A stretch of DNA of 64,000 nucleotides from Budvicia aquatica DSM 5075 = ATCC 35567 (GTDB taxonomy: Bacteria; Pseudomonadota; Gammaproteobacteria; Enterobacterales; Enterobacteriaceae), in the NCBI RefSeq assembly GCF_000427805.1, contig NZ_ATYS01000001.1, forward strand, positions 186,152 to 250,151, read 5' to 3'. A program made the translations under genes and the position numbers. Under the pieces are notes generated by a model. The model did not search any database. It was given only the letters and a program-made list of their open reading frames with translations, and was not told the origin of the DNA. Positions 39,078 to 48,416 of this stretch are shown here, piece after piece; position 1 is the stretch's first letter; every line of letters starts with the position of its first letter.

Positions 39078-40217
39078 CTACGCCCATCCATTAATTCTTT
39101 CCCAATATGGGGTAGCATCATTCTCCAGATTGAGAAGATGATATCCGCCGTACTGGGCTGCGGTAGAACAGGCATGATTTGGCAGAATGCGCAGCTGAGT
39201 CCCTACGGGAAAATGTTCGACATGGCCTTGGCTTCTGGAACTGATAATGCCATGTTCCTGATTGGCCGCAGTAACAATCAGATCGCCGATAGGGTTCCCC
39301 TGTAAGTCACACACGATGCCATAGCCCTGATCGACTTTTTGGTTAGCCGTTCCGCGATCTCGTGACAATGCCATCCAGCCGGCATCCGTGATAATCCACC
39401 CTTTGTCTTTTTGGTGTCCGATCACCGTAGTCACAACCGAAAGCGCTATATCATTTAACTCACATACGCCAAGCCCGGCCATGACAAGATCAAAAAAGGC
39501 AAAAACCCCGGCCCTGACTTCGGTAACGCCGGTTAAATCCTGACTAAAAAGTGCAGTAGGGGTAGAACCCACGCTAACAATGCTCACATTAACACCTAAG
39601 GATCTGAGCATATCGGCACTGGAAACCACCGCATCCCGTTCTTGGTTGGCGTACTGTTCTATTTCGGCAATTGACTTACTGTTATAAGAGTTACCGGCGT
39701 GCGTCATAACGCCACAAATGGTGACTAAGCTGCCTTGAAGCAACTGAGCAATAGCTTCAATCTCCGCATCGCAAGGCGGCAAGCCTGACCGATGGCCGTC
39801 GCTGTCGATTTCAAGCAAAACGTTAACCGGCAAGTGATGGCGTGATGCAAAATCTAAAAGAAGTTTAGCCGTTTGAAGATTATCGAGTATCAGCTTGAGC
39901 GCTGTTCCGGCCAATATTAACTTTTTTACATGCTCAAACTTATTCGGGGCAATGGCTACGCCGTACAAAATATCCGTGAATCCGTACTGAGCAAAGAAAT
40001 CAGCTTCATGCAGGGTTGAAACGGTTATAGGTTTTTCAGCACCATCAAAGAAACGGCTGGCAACCTGAGCTGATTTATTGGTTTTTACATGAGGACGTAA
40101 CTGAACGTTTAGTTTAGCTAAATGGGTTTGCATACGTGCAATATTGGCGTCCAGCTTTTTGATATCAAGCAGCAAATAGGGCGTTTCTTGAGTAATTTGA
40201 GTTTCTTTCATTGGCAT
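39078..40217 (-). CDS. D-threonine aldolase/D-serine dehydratase-like PLP enzyme (DSD1 family)
   Basis: A 379-residue fold-type III PLP enzyme. An alanine racemase-like N-terminal barrel holds the PLP lysine K45 in RPHVKTNKS. The C-terminal domain has the H348-x-C350 pair in PNHACST, the metal site of D-threonine aldolases and eukaryote-type D-serine dehydratases. GGAGGT four bases before the ATG at 40217 fixes the start; the frame itself begins four codons earlier. It is divergent from a LysR gene that is its likely regulator. Aldolase, D-serine dehydratase and D-threo-3-hydroxyaspartate dehydratase activities are all possible. Confidence 0.86.
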   Translation of the reverse strand: MPMKETQITQETPYLLLDIKKLDANIARMQTHLAKLNVQLRPHVKTNKSAQVASRFFDGAEKPITVSTLHEADFFAQYGFTDILYGVAIAPNKFEHVKKLILAGTALKLILDNLQTAKLLLDFASRHHLPVNVLLEIDSDGHRSGLPPCDAEIEAIAQLLQGSLVTICGVMTHAGNSYNSKSIAEIEQYANQERDAVVSSADMLRSLGVNVSIVSVGSTPTALFSQDLTGVTEVRAGVFAFFDLVMAGLGVCELNDIALSVVTTVIGHQKDKGWIITDAGWMALSRDRGTANQKVDQGYGIVCDLQGNPIGDLIVTAANQEHGIISSRSQGHVEHFPVGTQLRILPNHACSTAAQYGGYHLLNLENDATPYWERINGWA

Positions 40218-40325
40218 GGTGACCTCCATAGTGACTCATTCAATATAGCGGCAGTATATTTAAGTTTAAATTAATAATTTTTAACTCTATCATTTAGCTA
40301 TTCTAAACCTGATATCGGCCAGATA

Positions 40326-41234
40326 ATGATTGATACACTCGATCTTCAATTCTTACTTGCGATCAAAGAGCATGGTTCATTGGTAGGCGCTGCCCGGTTC
40401 CTCAATGTGACGCCGTCAGCGGTTACACAAAGGCTACAGCAGTTAGAAGCCAGGCTCGATATCCACCTTATTGACCGTACGGCCAGACGACTCCACTTTA
40501 CCGATGAGGGAGAGCTACTATGTCGAAAAGGCCAGACCTTATTGGAACAGCATAAAGCCTTGCTGGAAGAGGTGATGCAGCAACATGGTAAGCTGGTTGG
40601 CACATTAAAAATCAATGCTCCCTTTGGCTTTGGTCGCAAATATTTAACCGCAATTATTACTCAGTTCCACCGCTTGTATCCTCAGGTAGAAGTGTTATTA
40701 AAACTTTCCGAGCAGCCTTTACTCGAAGAGCAGGATCGGTTCGATCTGGTTTTACATATTGGAGAGCTGTATAACTCCAATCTTATTGTTCATGCTATTG
40801 CACCTAATCAACGTTTTATCTGTGCAGCTCCGGCACTTATTGAACACTATGGCATGCCGTCATCGCCTCAGGATTTATTAAATTTCCCCGCCATTGCGCT
40901 ACAAGAAAATAACGAAGACACCACGCTTTGGTGCTTTGAACAAAAAAGCAAAAAACAAACTATCAGAGTGATACCGTCGCTAAGCAGCAATGATGGTGAT
41001 GTCGTTTGTTCATGGGCCAAATCAGGCTTGGGGATTATTATGAGATCCCAGTGGGATGTGGCAGACGCGCTATCGCAAGGCCATTTGATACGGCTGTTAC
41101 CTGAATGGACACTGCCCGAAGCGCCGGTTGTTGCACTCACCCACCGGCGTAAGGGAATGCCAGAAAGAGTCCATGCTTTTATGTCATTGCTAAAGCAGCA
41201 GTTTTCACCGCAGCCGCCGTGGCAACGTCGATAA
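40326..41234 (+). CDS. LysR-family regulator divergent from the PLP enzyme
   Basis: A 302-residue regulator. The N-terminal winged HTH (about 5-64) reads FLLAIKEHGSLVGAARFLNV and SAVTQRLQQLEARLDIHLI. A helical linker and a LysR substrate-binding domain (about 90-295; TLKINAPFGFGRKYL, RFDLVLHIGEL) follow. A 108-base gap separates its start from that of the PLP gene, the usual LysR-target geometry, so it probably controls D-amino-acid breakdown (inference). Confidence 0.88.
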   Translation: MIDTLDLQFLLAIKEHGSLVGAARFLNVTPSAVTQRLQQLEARLDIHLIDRTARRLHFTDEGELLCRKGQTLLEQHKALLEEVMQQHGKLVGTLKINAPFGFGRKYLTAIITQFHRLYPQVEVLLKLSEQPLLEEQDRFDLVLHIGELYNSNLIVHAIAPNQRFICAAPALIEHYGMPSSPQDLLNFPAIALQENNEDTTLWCFEQKSKKQTIRVIPSLSSNDGDVVCSWAKSGLGIIMRSQWDVADALSQGHLIRLLPEWTLPEAPVVALTHRRKGMPERVHAFMSLLKQQFSPQPPWQRR

Positions 41235-41455
41235 ATATTAAGCCGTTCTTAATTAAATACTTAATAATGCTTAATTTACTCTTAATTATTTGCTTACTAT
41301 ACTCGTTGCAAGTTTAGACAGCATTTATCACTGGTAATACATTGAACTATAAGTTTTATTTCAACTAAGGTCGTTCTACTGGTTAATGCTATCCGATCGC
41401 TTTCATGTTTATTATTCTTTTACTTAAACCTGTAGTACGTCTGTAGGAGCGAGTC

Positions 41456-42139
41456 ATGAATCAGTCTTCAACAAGTCAGTTAACATCAGCCCGACCGGGT
41501 TCTCATCCGCCTAAAATTATTTTATTCGATCTATTAACTGCGCTGATTGATTCTTGGCAGGTATGGAATGAAACGGCGGGTTCAGAAGCGCTGGGAAGAA
41601 AGTGGCGCATGGCCTATCTAAAGCTTACTTATGGCTGCGGTGCATATCGTCCCTACGAAACCTTGGTCGAAGAGGCGGCTTTAGCGTCTGGTTTAGATAT
41701 TAGTTTTGCAGAACGTCTGCGGGAAAATTGGCACAATCTTCAGCCATGGTCAGAAGTTGTATCGGTACTTGGCTTATTAAGACAACAGCACTATCAGCTG
41801 GGGGTGGTGACCAATTGCTCCGATCGATTAGGCCATCAGGCCGCTGAGCTGGTAGGGGTTCCTTTTGATATTGTGGTGACTTCCGATCAAGCCGGTTTCT
41901 ATAAACCCGATCCCCGGCCTTATCAGTTAGCGCTGGATCTGGCCGGCGTTAAAGCCGAAGAGGCCATTTTTGTCGCCGGCTCTGCCTATGACCTTATTGG
42001 AACAGCAAAGGTCGGTATTCCAACCTTCTGGCATAACCGCATCGGTTTAAAAGCGCCGGAGAATGCCCCGTTGCCGATGAAAGAAATGACAACGTTAACG
42101 GATTTGCCCGCTGCGATTAATGATTATATTGGGGCGTAA
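41456..42139 (+). CDS. HAD-superfamily hydrolase, haloacid dehalogenase-like
   Basis: A 227-residue Rossmann-type HAD protein. Motif I is LFDLLTALIDS: the nucleophile D25 is present but the second Asp of phosphatases (DxD) is Leu. Motif II is GVVTNCSDR, motif III FYKPDPRPY, and motif IV is the altered VAGSAYDLIGTAKVGIPTFWHNR. This set matches L-2-haloacid dehalogenases and related enzymes better than phosphatases. The substrate is not known. It is a single gene after a 221-base gap full of TTAATT repeats. Confidence 0.82.
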   Translation: MNQSSTSQLTSARPGSHPPKIILFDLLTALIDSWQVWNETAGSEALGRKWRMAYLKLTYGCGAYRPYETLVEEAALASGLDISFAERLRENWHNLQPWSEVVSVLGLLRQQHYQLGVVTNCSDRLGHQAAELVGVPFDIVVTSDQAGFYKPDPRPYQLALDLAGVKAEEAIFVAGSAYDLIGTAKVGIPTFWHNRIGLKAPENAPLPMKEMTTLTDLPAAINDYIGA

Positions 42140-42221
42140 GCGGCAAATAAACTAAGGATAGTTATTAATCGGAATCCAATTTCAATGAAATTTAAGCTCA
42201 TGCTTCACCAGATGGGATAAA

Positions 42222-43064
42222 TTAAACCATGTTGTTTTTACGATATCTGGAAGGGGTCTCCTGAATAATCTTACTAAACTGCCGGTGAAAGTAGCTGACG
42301 TCCTGAAAGCCACACTGTGATGCAATTACCGGCAGGGAGCGTGAAGTCGTTCTTAATAAATAACAGGCCTTGTGGAGCCGCAGTTTCAATAGATATTCGC
42401 TGAATGACAAACCGGCAAAGACCATCAGATCCCGCTTTACTGTGCTGATACTGCAGTGCACATGCTCGGCCACCTGATGGAGAGCCAACGGCAGTGTGAA
42501 ATTATTATCAATATACTCTAATATCTTCTCTACTCGTTGATTTTGATAAGATAATGGTTTTTTCTTATCAGAAATATATTCAATGCCTGTATCTTCAATT
42601 AATAGCTCAAAAAGCAGAATAAGATAGCTCAGCCGGGTTAGTGGTGAGCTGGCCGCTGTTATTTTTCTGAACAAAGGTTCACTTTTTCTGGCGCATTCTG
42701 TAGAGAATTGAATGGCAGGGGAAGCGCGGGAGAATAGCTGGCTAATTGCGCGGTATTCTTCCATGCCGCTGAGCAGTTGGCGATTAAACCAGGTTTGCGG
42801 AATCAAAATGACGAAGATATCGCTGGCTTTGTTCATATAATCACTCTTCCAGGAGTGAGGCTGGTTCGGGCCAATGAAAACCAGATCGGGGGAACAGTAA
42901 CTTGCAGCATGATTGCCGATGTATCGCTTACCTTCGCTGTTTAAAGTTAGCGTAAGCTCATACTCTTGATGATAATGCCACTTAAACGGTATCTCATGTA
43001 ACTGAAGGTATGTAGAAAACCATGAAGTTGTTGATTCATATCGGAAAGATTCTCTTCTGAGCAT
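42222..43064 (-). CDS. AraC-family regulator with cupin domain
   Basis: A 280-residue regulator. The N-terminal cupin sugar-sensor region reads PFKWHYHQEYELTLTL, then PDLVFIGPNQPHSW. The C-terminal AraC domain carries LHQVAEHVHCSISTVKRDLMVFAGLSFSEYLLKLRLHKA-type helices and GFQDVSYFHRQFSKI, then TPSRYRK. It is divergent from the SIS-domain gene (116-base gap), so it probably controls that gene in response to a sugar or sugar derivative (inference). Confidence 0.87.
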   Translation of the reverse strand: MLRRESFRYESTTSWFSTYLQLHEIPFKWHYHQEYELTLTLNSEGKRYIGNHAASYCSPDLVFIGPNQPHSWKSDYMNKASDIFVILIPQTWFNRQLLSGMEEYRAISQLFSRASPAIQFSTECARKSEPLFRKITAASSPLTRLSYLILLFELLIEDTGIEYISDKKKPLSYQNQRVEKILEYIDNNFTLPLALHQVAEHVHCSISTVKRDLMVFAGLSFSEYLLKLRLHKACYLLRTTSRSLPVIASQCGFQDVSYFHRQFSKIIQETPSRYRKNNMV

Positions 43065-43180
43065 AGATTTCCCGTCTGAAAAAATGAGCTAATTATTCAT
43101 TATTACGCGCTGATAATTCACTAAATTAACATAATATGATGGAGAATAAATATCATTATTCATAACGCAGGATAAGAAAG

Positions 43181-43903
43181 ATGATTACAGATTATTTTCA
43201 GACCAGCCTTCCTCAGATCAATAATATTTTGATCAGTCAAAAAGATCGGCTTGAACAAGTTGCCGAGCAAATGGCTAAAACTATTGCAAATGATGGCATT
43301 ATTTATGCGTTCGGCACGGGTCACTCTCACATGATTCCAATGGAGCTATTTGGTCGTGCAGGCGGTTTAGCCAACGTCTGCGCAATGCTTGATGAGACTG
43401 TGCTAAATGGAGGTGGCGCAAGGCGCTCAAGTAAAATGGAGAGATTGTCGGGGCTCGCTGATATTATCTGGGAAAATACTCCGCCGAACTCTAATGATAT
43501 GATTTTTATTGTTTCAAACTCGGGCCGCAATGCTGCTATTGTGGAAATGGCGCTCAGAGCACAGAAAGAGAGCGTATTTACTGTTGCTATTACGTCACTG
43601 ACGCAGTCAAGCGCAAATGTTTCACTGCACGCCAGTGGGAAAAAACTCTATCAGTTGGCCGACGTTGTTCTTGATAATGGCGCCCCTGACGGCGACGCGC
43701 AAATGCACTATGGCGAGTACGTTACCGGTCCCTTATCAACACTCACTGGCGTTATTTTGATCAATTCGCTGCTCTGCGAGAGCGTACGGCTGTGCCATGA
43801 ACGCAATATACCGGTGCCGCTGTTTCAAAGCCAAAATACGGAGAGAAAAACCAGTAATGAAGCATTATTTGGACGCTTCTCTTCAAGAAACCCTTATTTC
43901 TAG
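43181..43903 (+). CDS. SIS-domain sugar-phosphate isomerase-like protein (UPF0309-like)
   Basis: A 240-residue protein with one SIS fold: IIYAFGTGHSHMIPMELF near the N-terminus, then MIFIVSNSGRNAAIVEMALRAQ, the phosphosugar-binding Ser/Thr loop, and TVAITSLT. The overall pattern, including LDNGAPDGDAQMHYG, is that of the UPF0309 SIS proteins. The exact isomerase or deaminase activity and sugar are unknown. A divergent AraC regulator is beside it. No transporter or kinase is linked. Confidence 0.85.
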   Translation: MITDYFQTSLPQINNILISQKDRLEQVAEQMAKTIANDGIIYAFGTGHSHMIPMELFGRAGGLANVCAMLDETVLNGGGARRSSKMERLSGLADIIWENTPPNSNDMIFIVSNSGRNAAIVEMALRAQKESVFTVAITSLTQSSANVSLHASGKKLYQLADVVLDNGAPDGDAQMHYGEYVTGPLSTLTGVILINSLLCESVRLCHERNIPVPLFQSQNTERKTSNEALFGRFSSRNPYF

Positions 43904-43984
43904 GGTAGCCCTAATCCCCTAATGTGAGTTTTCGCGCCACAGAGCATCAAACCCTAATTATTACCAAACACTTTTACCTCCGCT

Positions 43985-44004
43985 ATCCCGTTGAAAAACG
44001 GGAT
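43985..44004 (+). terminator. Hairpin after the SIS gene
   Basis: ATCCCGTT and AACGGGAT close on a GAAA tetraloop; TCAAGCTTT follows. The stem is good but the U-tract is weak. Confidence 0.6.
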
Positions 44005-44103
44005 TCAAGCTTTAAACACAACGTATCCTTAGCCAAACCGCTAGATAACAATATGATTCTGAGTTAATTTATTATTTCCTCATACAACACTAAGGAACGT
44101 AAT

Positions 44104-44901
44104 TTGCAAAATACCCCAAAAAACAAAAATACCGATACCCGCGCACCAAAACGCGTTCAAAATGAATTACGCTTTCGTGCCATAACCGTAGCAAATAAAA
44201 CGCTTATTGCTGACAGCTTCTGGCGTGTCGATTTTATCAGCGCTGACCTGGCCGGTTTCAATTCAGCCGGTTTTGACGACCACACCAAAATATTTTTCCC
44301 TGATGCAGGATCGAGCAAGCTGCAATTACCTCAAGTGACAGAGCAGGGCATTGTATGGGAAACGGGGAAGAGTCCGATTTCTCGCGAATACACGCCGCTA
44401 TTTTTCGATGGTAAAGAAAAGCTGACCCTTGATTTCTACATTCATAACGGTGGCGTAGCCAGTGATTGGGCTACTCAGGCTAAAATCGGTGATGAATTGG
44501 TCATCGGTGGCCCTCGTGGCTCATTAGTTGTGCCTGATGACTACGGTTTTCAACTCTACGTTACCGATGAAACCGGTCTGCCCGCCTTTAAGCGCCGAAA
44601 AGCCAGCCTTCAGGCAGAAGAGTGCCATCTGTTTGCATTTACTGAACAGGCAACAGGTCATGATTATCTGGAAGATCTTGATGGTATAACGGTAAATTGG
44701 CTAGGCTCGGGGAATATGTCTACGGCGAATCTAGGTCAGTTGATTGCATTATTGGATAACATCTCTATTCCAACACAAGATTACTTTATCTGGCTGACCG
44801 GTGAGGGCCAAAGCGTGAAAATGCTGAGTGATTACTTTACCCAGCGCAAAGGATGTGATCCTACTTACGTCCGTGCTGTAGCCTATTGGCATCAAAAATA
44901 A
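44104..44901 (+). CDS. Siderophore-interacting protein (FAD ferric-siderophore reductase), TTG start
   Basis: A 265-residue cytosolic flavoprotein of the ViuB/YqjH-type SIP family, which releases iron from siderophores. The FAD-binding half has DDHTKIFFPD, ISREYTPLFF (RxYT motif) and GDELVIGGPRGS. The C-terminal SIP half has YVTDETGLPAF and ends YVRAVAYWHQK. Translation most likely begins at a TTG (44104) with AAGGA seven bases before it; no ATG lies close. No convincing Fur box was found upstream and no siderophore transport gene is linked. Confidence 0.88.
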   Translation: MQNTPKNKNTDTRAPKRVQNELRFRAITVANKTLIADSFWRVDFISADLAGFNSAGFDDHTKIFFPDAGSSKLQLPQVTEQGIVWETGKSPISREYTPLFFDGKEKLTLDFYIHNGGVASDWATQAKIGDELVIGGPRGSLVVPDDYGFQLYVTDETGLPAFKRRKASLQAEECHLFAFTEQATGHDYLEDLDGITVNWLGSGNMSTANLGQLIALLDNISIPTQDYFIWLTGEGQSVKMLSDYFTQRKGCDPTYVRAVAYWHQK

Positions 44902-45023
44902 TGGTTGATTAGAGCGTAAGTTTTCTCCAATCGGGCATTTTTAACATTGGAATAAACACGCTATTTAACCCGTGTGACCATTGCTCAAGCCAACACGTTA
45001 TTAGCCAGAGCAATGGCTTATAG

Positions 45024-45428
45024 TTAGTCACTCTCATCTTCCAGTAGGGTTGTTCCATAAGAGTTATCAATAGTACACAGCCAGCGACCATCAGACTCAT
45101 TACGAAAAACATAAGTTGCTCGCCGGGTAATATTCTGTATTTCGCCTTGCCCGTCAGGAAAACTCAATAGTGTCTCCATAAGAACTAATGCATCGCCAGC
45201 GCCCTCAATGACCTGCATTTTCCCTTGTTTAACTACCAACTGGTTCTGAAAATGGTCTGAAATTGCAATAAAAGCTTTGCGTATATTTTCCTTACCATTG
45301 ATAACCATTCCCGGCTTAATGACCAACGCAGCATCATCAGCATAATGCATCATCAGTGAGTCAAAATCTCTGTCGGAAATAGCGCGATCGCACGCTTGGA
45401 TAATCAGTCGTATTGGGTGAAAGCTCAT
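45024..45428 (-). CDS. NTF2-like (SnoaL/DUF4440-type) protein
   Basis: A 134-residue single-domain protein. The pattern IQACDRAISDRDFDSLMMHYADDAALV, then NGKENIRKAF, is the N-terminal half of the cone-shaped NTF2-like fold; the C-terminal sheet ends GRWLCTIDNSYGTTLL. Such proteins are often small-molecule isomerases, hydrolases or binding proteins. No catalytic residue set points to one reaction. It is convergent with the SIP gene. Confidence 0.8.
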   Translation of the reverse strand: MSFHPIRLIIQACDRAISDRDFDSLMMHYADDAALVIKPGMVINGKENIRKAFIAISDHFQNQLVVKQGKMQVIEGAGDALVLMETLLSFPDGQGEIQNITRRATYVFRNESDGRWLCTIDNSYGTTLLEDESD

Positions 45429-46084
45429 AAAATGTACCTAAATAATTAAGATTGACGGCGCTTTATTATCCGTAAATTTAAAGCATGATTATAGGTCCTT
45501 TTTCAATAATTAACTAACCACTTAAACTAACGCATATCGGTAATATTTTTAGTTAACGTTAGTATTTCCATGATATTTTTCTTGAATAAATATCAATCAA
45601 TCATATCGGGTTAATTATCTAATTTACCATGTCAACCTATATTTCCATTATTAAACTCAGTATTTAAAGCAACAATGGTCGCTCTTATTTAAATGGTGTG
45701 CTTATTTTCTATCTCTTATGTTGTTTTTAAAAATATTATTTATTATCAGTAATATAAAATAATAAAAAACCAAATGGCACAATAACACCAAAGAGGTATC
45801 CTTAGTGACAATAAAATAAAACACTCAATACTCTATTGAGCCAACATAGTTCCATTGTTAATCCCTGCTAATTTTTGATGATCGGCACTAGAAACTTTAA
45901 TTACTTTAATTGCGTGATTATCACCAAGAAAAGGCAGTTCCACCCTTACATTTTATTGATAATTTTCACAATCGCGATAACAAAGTTAACCCATATATTA
46001 TTGGTAAAAATAGCTAAAGTTTTATTTTGAAAAACTATAACAAGAACAGGTGATATAAATACAATTTTATTACAGGAGCAGCAT
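45429..46084. other. AT-rich region upstream of the cytochrome/flavoprotein operon (656 bases)
   Basis: No coding frame. As the upstream region of an anaerobic-type operon it should hold its promoter. Only an FNR-like half-site (TTGATAATTTTCAC, near 45956) was seen, too poor to call. Confidence 0.45.
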
Positions 46085-46696
46085 ATGGGAGAACAGAAAA
46101 CCAGTAGGTTAAAGGGATTTATTTATCGCCTTAGCCGATCAAACAAAATGGCTCTTGGCGGCACGCTGTTAATGGGTATTTTATTTGGGATTGGGATCTT
46201 AACCAGTTTAAACGTTGTGACTCACTATACCAGCACGGATGATTTCTGCATTAGCTGTCACGAAATGCGCGATAACATTTTTATTGATGAATACAAAAGT
46301 TCGAAGCACTTCACTAATCATGCGGGCATTAAGGTTGCTTGTTCAAGCTGCCATATCCCTAAGGAGTTTATGCCAAAAACAGTAAGAAAATTACGCTCTG
46401 CAAAAGAACTCTGGGGGCACATAACCGGTGTGATCGGTACCCCTGAGAAATTTACTGAACGTCGCGCTGAAATGGCGAAGACCGAACAGGCAAGGATGAA
46501 GGCCAGTGACTCTCAAGAATGCAGAAATTGTCATGATGTTTCTACGCTAACAAAACGGTACGTATCAATTTTTCATCAGGAATCGCTGAAACAAGGGCAA
46601 ACATGTATTGATTGCCATAAAGGTATCGCCCATCGATTAAGAGATGATACGACAGCCATCCGACAAAAAACCGGTGTTATAGGTAAAACACCCTAG
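46085..46696 (+). CDS. NapC/NirT-family tetraheme quinol dehydrogenase
   Basis: A 203-residue membrane-anchored c-type cytochrome that takes electrons from menaquinol and passes them to periplasmic reductases. One N-terminal helix (about 22-44, KMALGGTLLMGILFGIGIL) precedes four heme sites, CISCH (55-59), CSSCH (86-90), CRNCH (146-150) and CIDCH (174-178). The conserved DFCISCHEMRD and CHIPKEFMPK segments match the NapC/NirT/NrfH group. CAGGAG lies upstream of the ATG. It is the first gene of a three-gene unit with the flavoprotein and small cytochrome that follow. Confidence 0.93.
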   Translation: MGEQKTSRLKGFIYRLSRSNKMALGGTLLMGILFGIGILTSLNVVTHYTSTDDFCISCHEMRDNIFIDEYKSSKHFTNHAGIKVACSSCHIPKEFMPKTVRKLRSAKELWGHITGVIGTPEKFTERRAEMAKTEQARMKASDSQECRNCHDVSTLTKRYVSIFHQESLKQGQTCIDCHKGIAHRLRDDTTAIRQKTGVIGKTP

Positions 46697-46769
46697 ATCC
46701 AAATTCATTTTCCCATAAGTTTTTTCTCTCAATTTTTGTGAGTCATCGTTGATAAAAGAGGATAGCGTT

Positions 46770-48416
46770 ATGAAAAAAATAAGAAAAGGTCTCTTACTGA
46801 TGGGGGTATTCGCGGCATTCTCTACCAGCGTATTCGCTGATATAAATATGAATAAAAAGCCATCCATAAATCTGTCTAACCCGACGATTGAACCCGTTAC
46901 CGAAGAGATTATACAAACCGATATTATTGTTATCGGCGGCGGCCTTTCGGGTATGTCAGCCGGCTTAACCGCGGCAGAACAAGGCGCAAAGGTTGTTATA
47001 TTTGAAAAGCTACCCAGCCTTGGCGGGGCAGGCGTTTATCCGGAAGGAAGTTTGGGCGTTGGAACTAAATTGCAAAAAAAGGAAGGCAAAGGAGCAACGC
47101 TTAATGACGCTTTTAGTAAAGCGATTGATTTTCATCACTGGAGAGTGAATGCCGGCGCTTTACATGAGTTAATGAAAAACTCGGGAGAGACAATTAACTG
47201 GGTTGCTGATAACGGCGTAGAGTTTTCCGGCTTAAAAACCGTTTATCCTCCAGAGCAGTCACTGTGGACGTGGCATATCTACAAGCATAACGGTGCCTCT
47301 GTAACAAAAAACTTCTATAAAAAGATTTTAGCTAGTGGGGGGGAAATCTATTTAGAAACGCCGGTAAAGAAGATTATACGTGACGCCCAAAGTGGTGAGG
47401 TGGTTGGCGTAGAAGCCGTTAACAGTGTCACCGGTGAAAAGATCGTGGCTTATGGTAAAGGCGTGATTGTTGCTACCGGCGGATTTGCCAATAACCGCGA
47501 TATGATTGAAAAGTATGTCACCGATGTAAACCAGCGAAATATGATTCCCGTTAAGCTTCGTGGTCCGCTTATTGACGGGCGGGAAGGTGACGGAATCAAT
47601 ATGGCTTTAGCCATAGGCGCTGATATCGCGGGTATGCAAACAATCGCAGGAAATAGCCCCTATGTCGATCAAGACCCTCCGATCAGACAGTTTAATGGGG
47701 CTGATTATCAAAAACAGGCACGAACCTCATTAAGTCAGCCATTCCTGTGGATTAACAGACATGGCGAACGCTTCTTTAATGAATCTCTCGGCTCCAGTTT
47801 TACTACGGTATACAACGCGATGACCATGAATGGCGGGGTTATGTATTCTATTTGGGATGATGCCATGCGCCAAAAGATGATTAAAGAGGGACCGGTTACA
47901 CCATTTAATGCAATTGTTATCCCCGGACAGCCGATGAAAGCGTTAGATCAGGCCATTGAGATTGGGATGAAAGAGGGTTGGATGGCCAAGGGAGATACCT
48001 TGGATGATTTAGCTAAACAGATTGTTGTGCCGGCTGAGGCGCTAAAAGCAACTATCGCTAAAGTGAATCAGTATGCCGACCAAGGATTCGATCCTGACTG
48101 GGGACGCAAAAAGGAACATCTGTTTAAATTTCAGGATAAAGGACCTTACTACGCGGTCAAGGGTATCCGCGCCTATTTTCTTACATTAGGTGGCTTGAAA
48201 ATGAATAGTAATCTTCAAGTTTACGACACTCATGATCAAGTCATCCCTGGTCTATATGTCGTCGGGCAAGATATGGGGGGATTATATGATAGTACCTATG
48301 ATTTATTACTAGAAGGCTCTGCTTCCGGTTTTGCATTAACGTCTGGGCGTATGGCCGTTAAACACATTATTAGCACCAGATTGCAGAATTCAGGAGGACT
48401 GAATAATGATGAATAA
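46770..48416 (+). CDS. Periplasmic FAD-dependent reductase, flavocytochrome c type, acceptor unknown
   Basis: A protein of 548 residues from ATG 46770 (GAGGA upstream; the frame opens at 46749). A Sec signal (ending SVFA) places it in the periplasm. The FAD site is IIVIGGGLSGMSAGLTAAEQGAKVVIFEK; the fumarate-reductase/succinate-dehydrogenase-like capping domain follows (RHGERFFNES, YSIWDDAMR). Compared with fumarate reductase FccA, the HHTMGG histidine region reads YFLTLGG (about 469) and the NRLGGNA arginine region reads YDSTYDLLLEGSAS (about 506), so the dicarboxylate-binding His and Arg are missing. No FMN-binding domain is present. Its hemes are supplied by the next gene, which overlaps it by 11 bases. 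Confidence 0.88.
   Translation: MKKIRKGLLLMGVFAAFSTSVFADINMNKKPSINLSNPTIEPVTEEIIQTDIIVIGGGLSGMSAGLTAAEQGAKVVIFEKLPSLGGAGVYPEGSLGVGTKLQKKEGKGATLNDAFSKAIDFHHWRVNAGALHELMKNSGETINWVADNGVEFSGLKTVYPPEQSLWTWHIYKHNGASVTKNFYKKILASGGEIYLETPVKKIIRDAQSGEVVGVEAVNSVTGEKIVAYGKGVIVATGGFANNRDMIEKYVTDVNQRNMIPVKLRGPLIDGREGDGINMALAIGADIAGMQTIAGNSPYVDQDPPIRQFNGADYQKQARTSLSQPFLWINRHGERFFNESLGSSFTTVYNAMTMNGGVMYSIWDDAMRQKMIKEGPVTPFNAIVIPGQPMKALDQAIEIGMKEGWMAKGDTLDDLAKQIVVPAEALKATIAKVNQYADQGFDPDWGRKKEHLFKFQDKGPYYAVKGIRAYFLTLGGLKMNSNLQVYDTHDQVIPGLYVVGQDMGGLYDSTYDLLLEGSASGFALTSGRMAVKHIISTRLQNSGGLNNDE

Noticed and set aside
44040-44103. Possible Fur box before the siderophore-interacting protein gene (GATAACAATATGATTCTG)
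   Set aside because: Only about half the positions agree with the 19-base Fur consensus by eye, mostly in the first half-site.
44909-45112. 67-codon minus-strand frame between the SIP and NTF2-like genes
   Set aside because: It overlaps the end of the NTF2-like gene in another frame and lacks a ribosome site.
45950-45985. FNR-like site ahead of the cytochrome operon
   Set aside because: Only the TTGAT half-site is present; the second arm does not match ATCAA.
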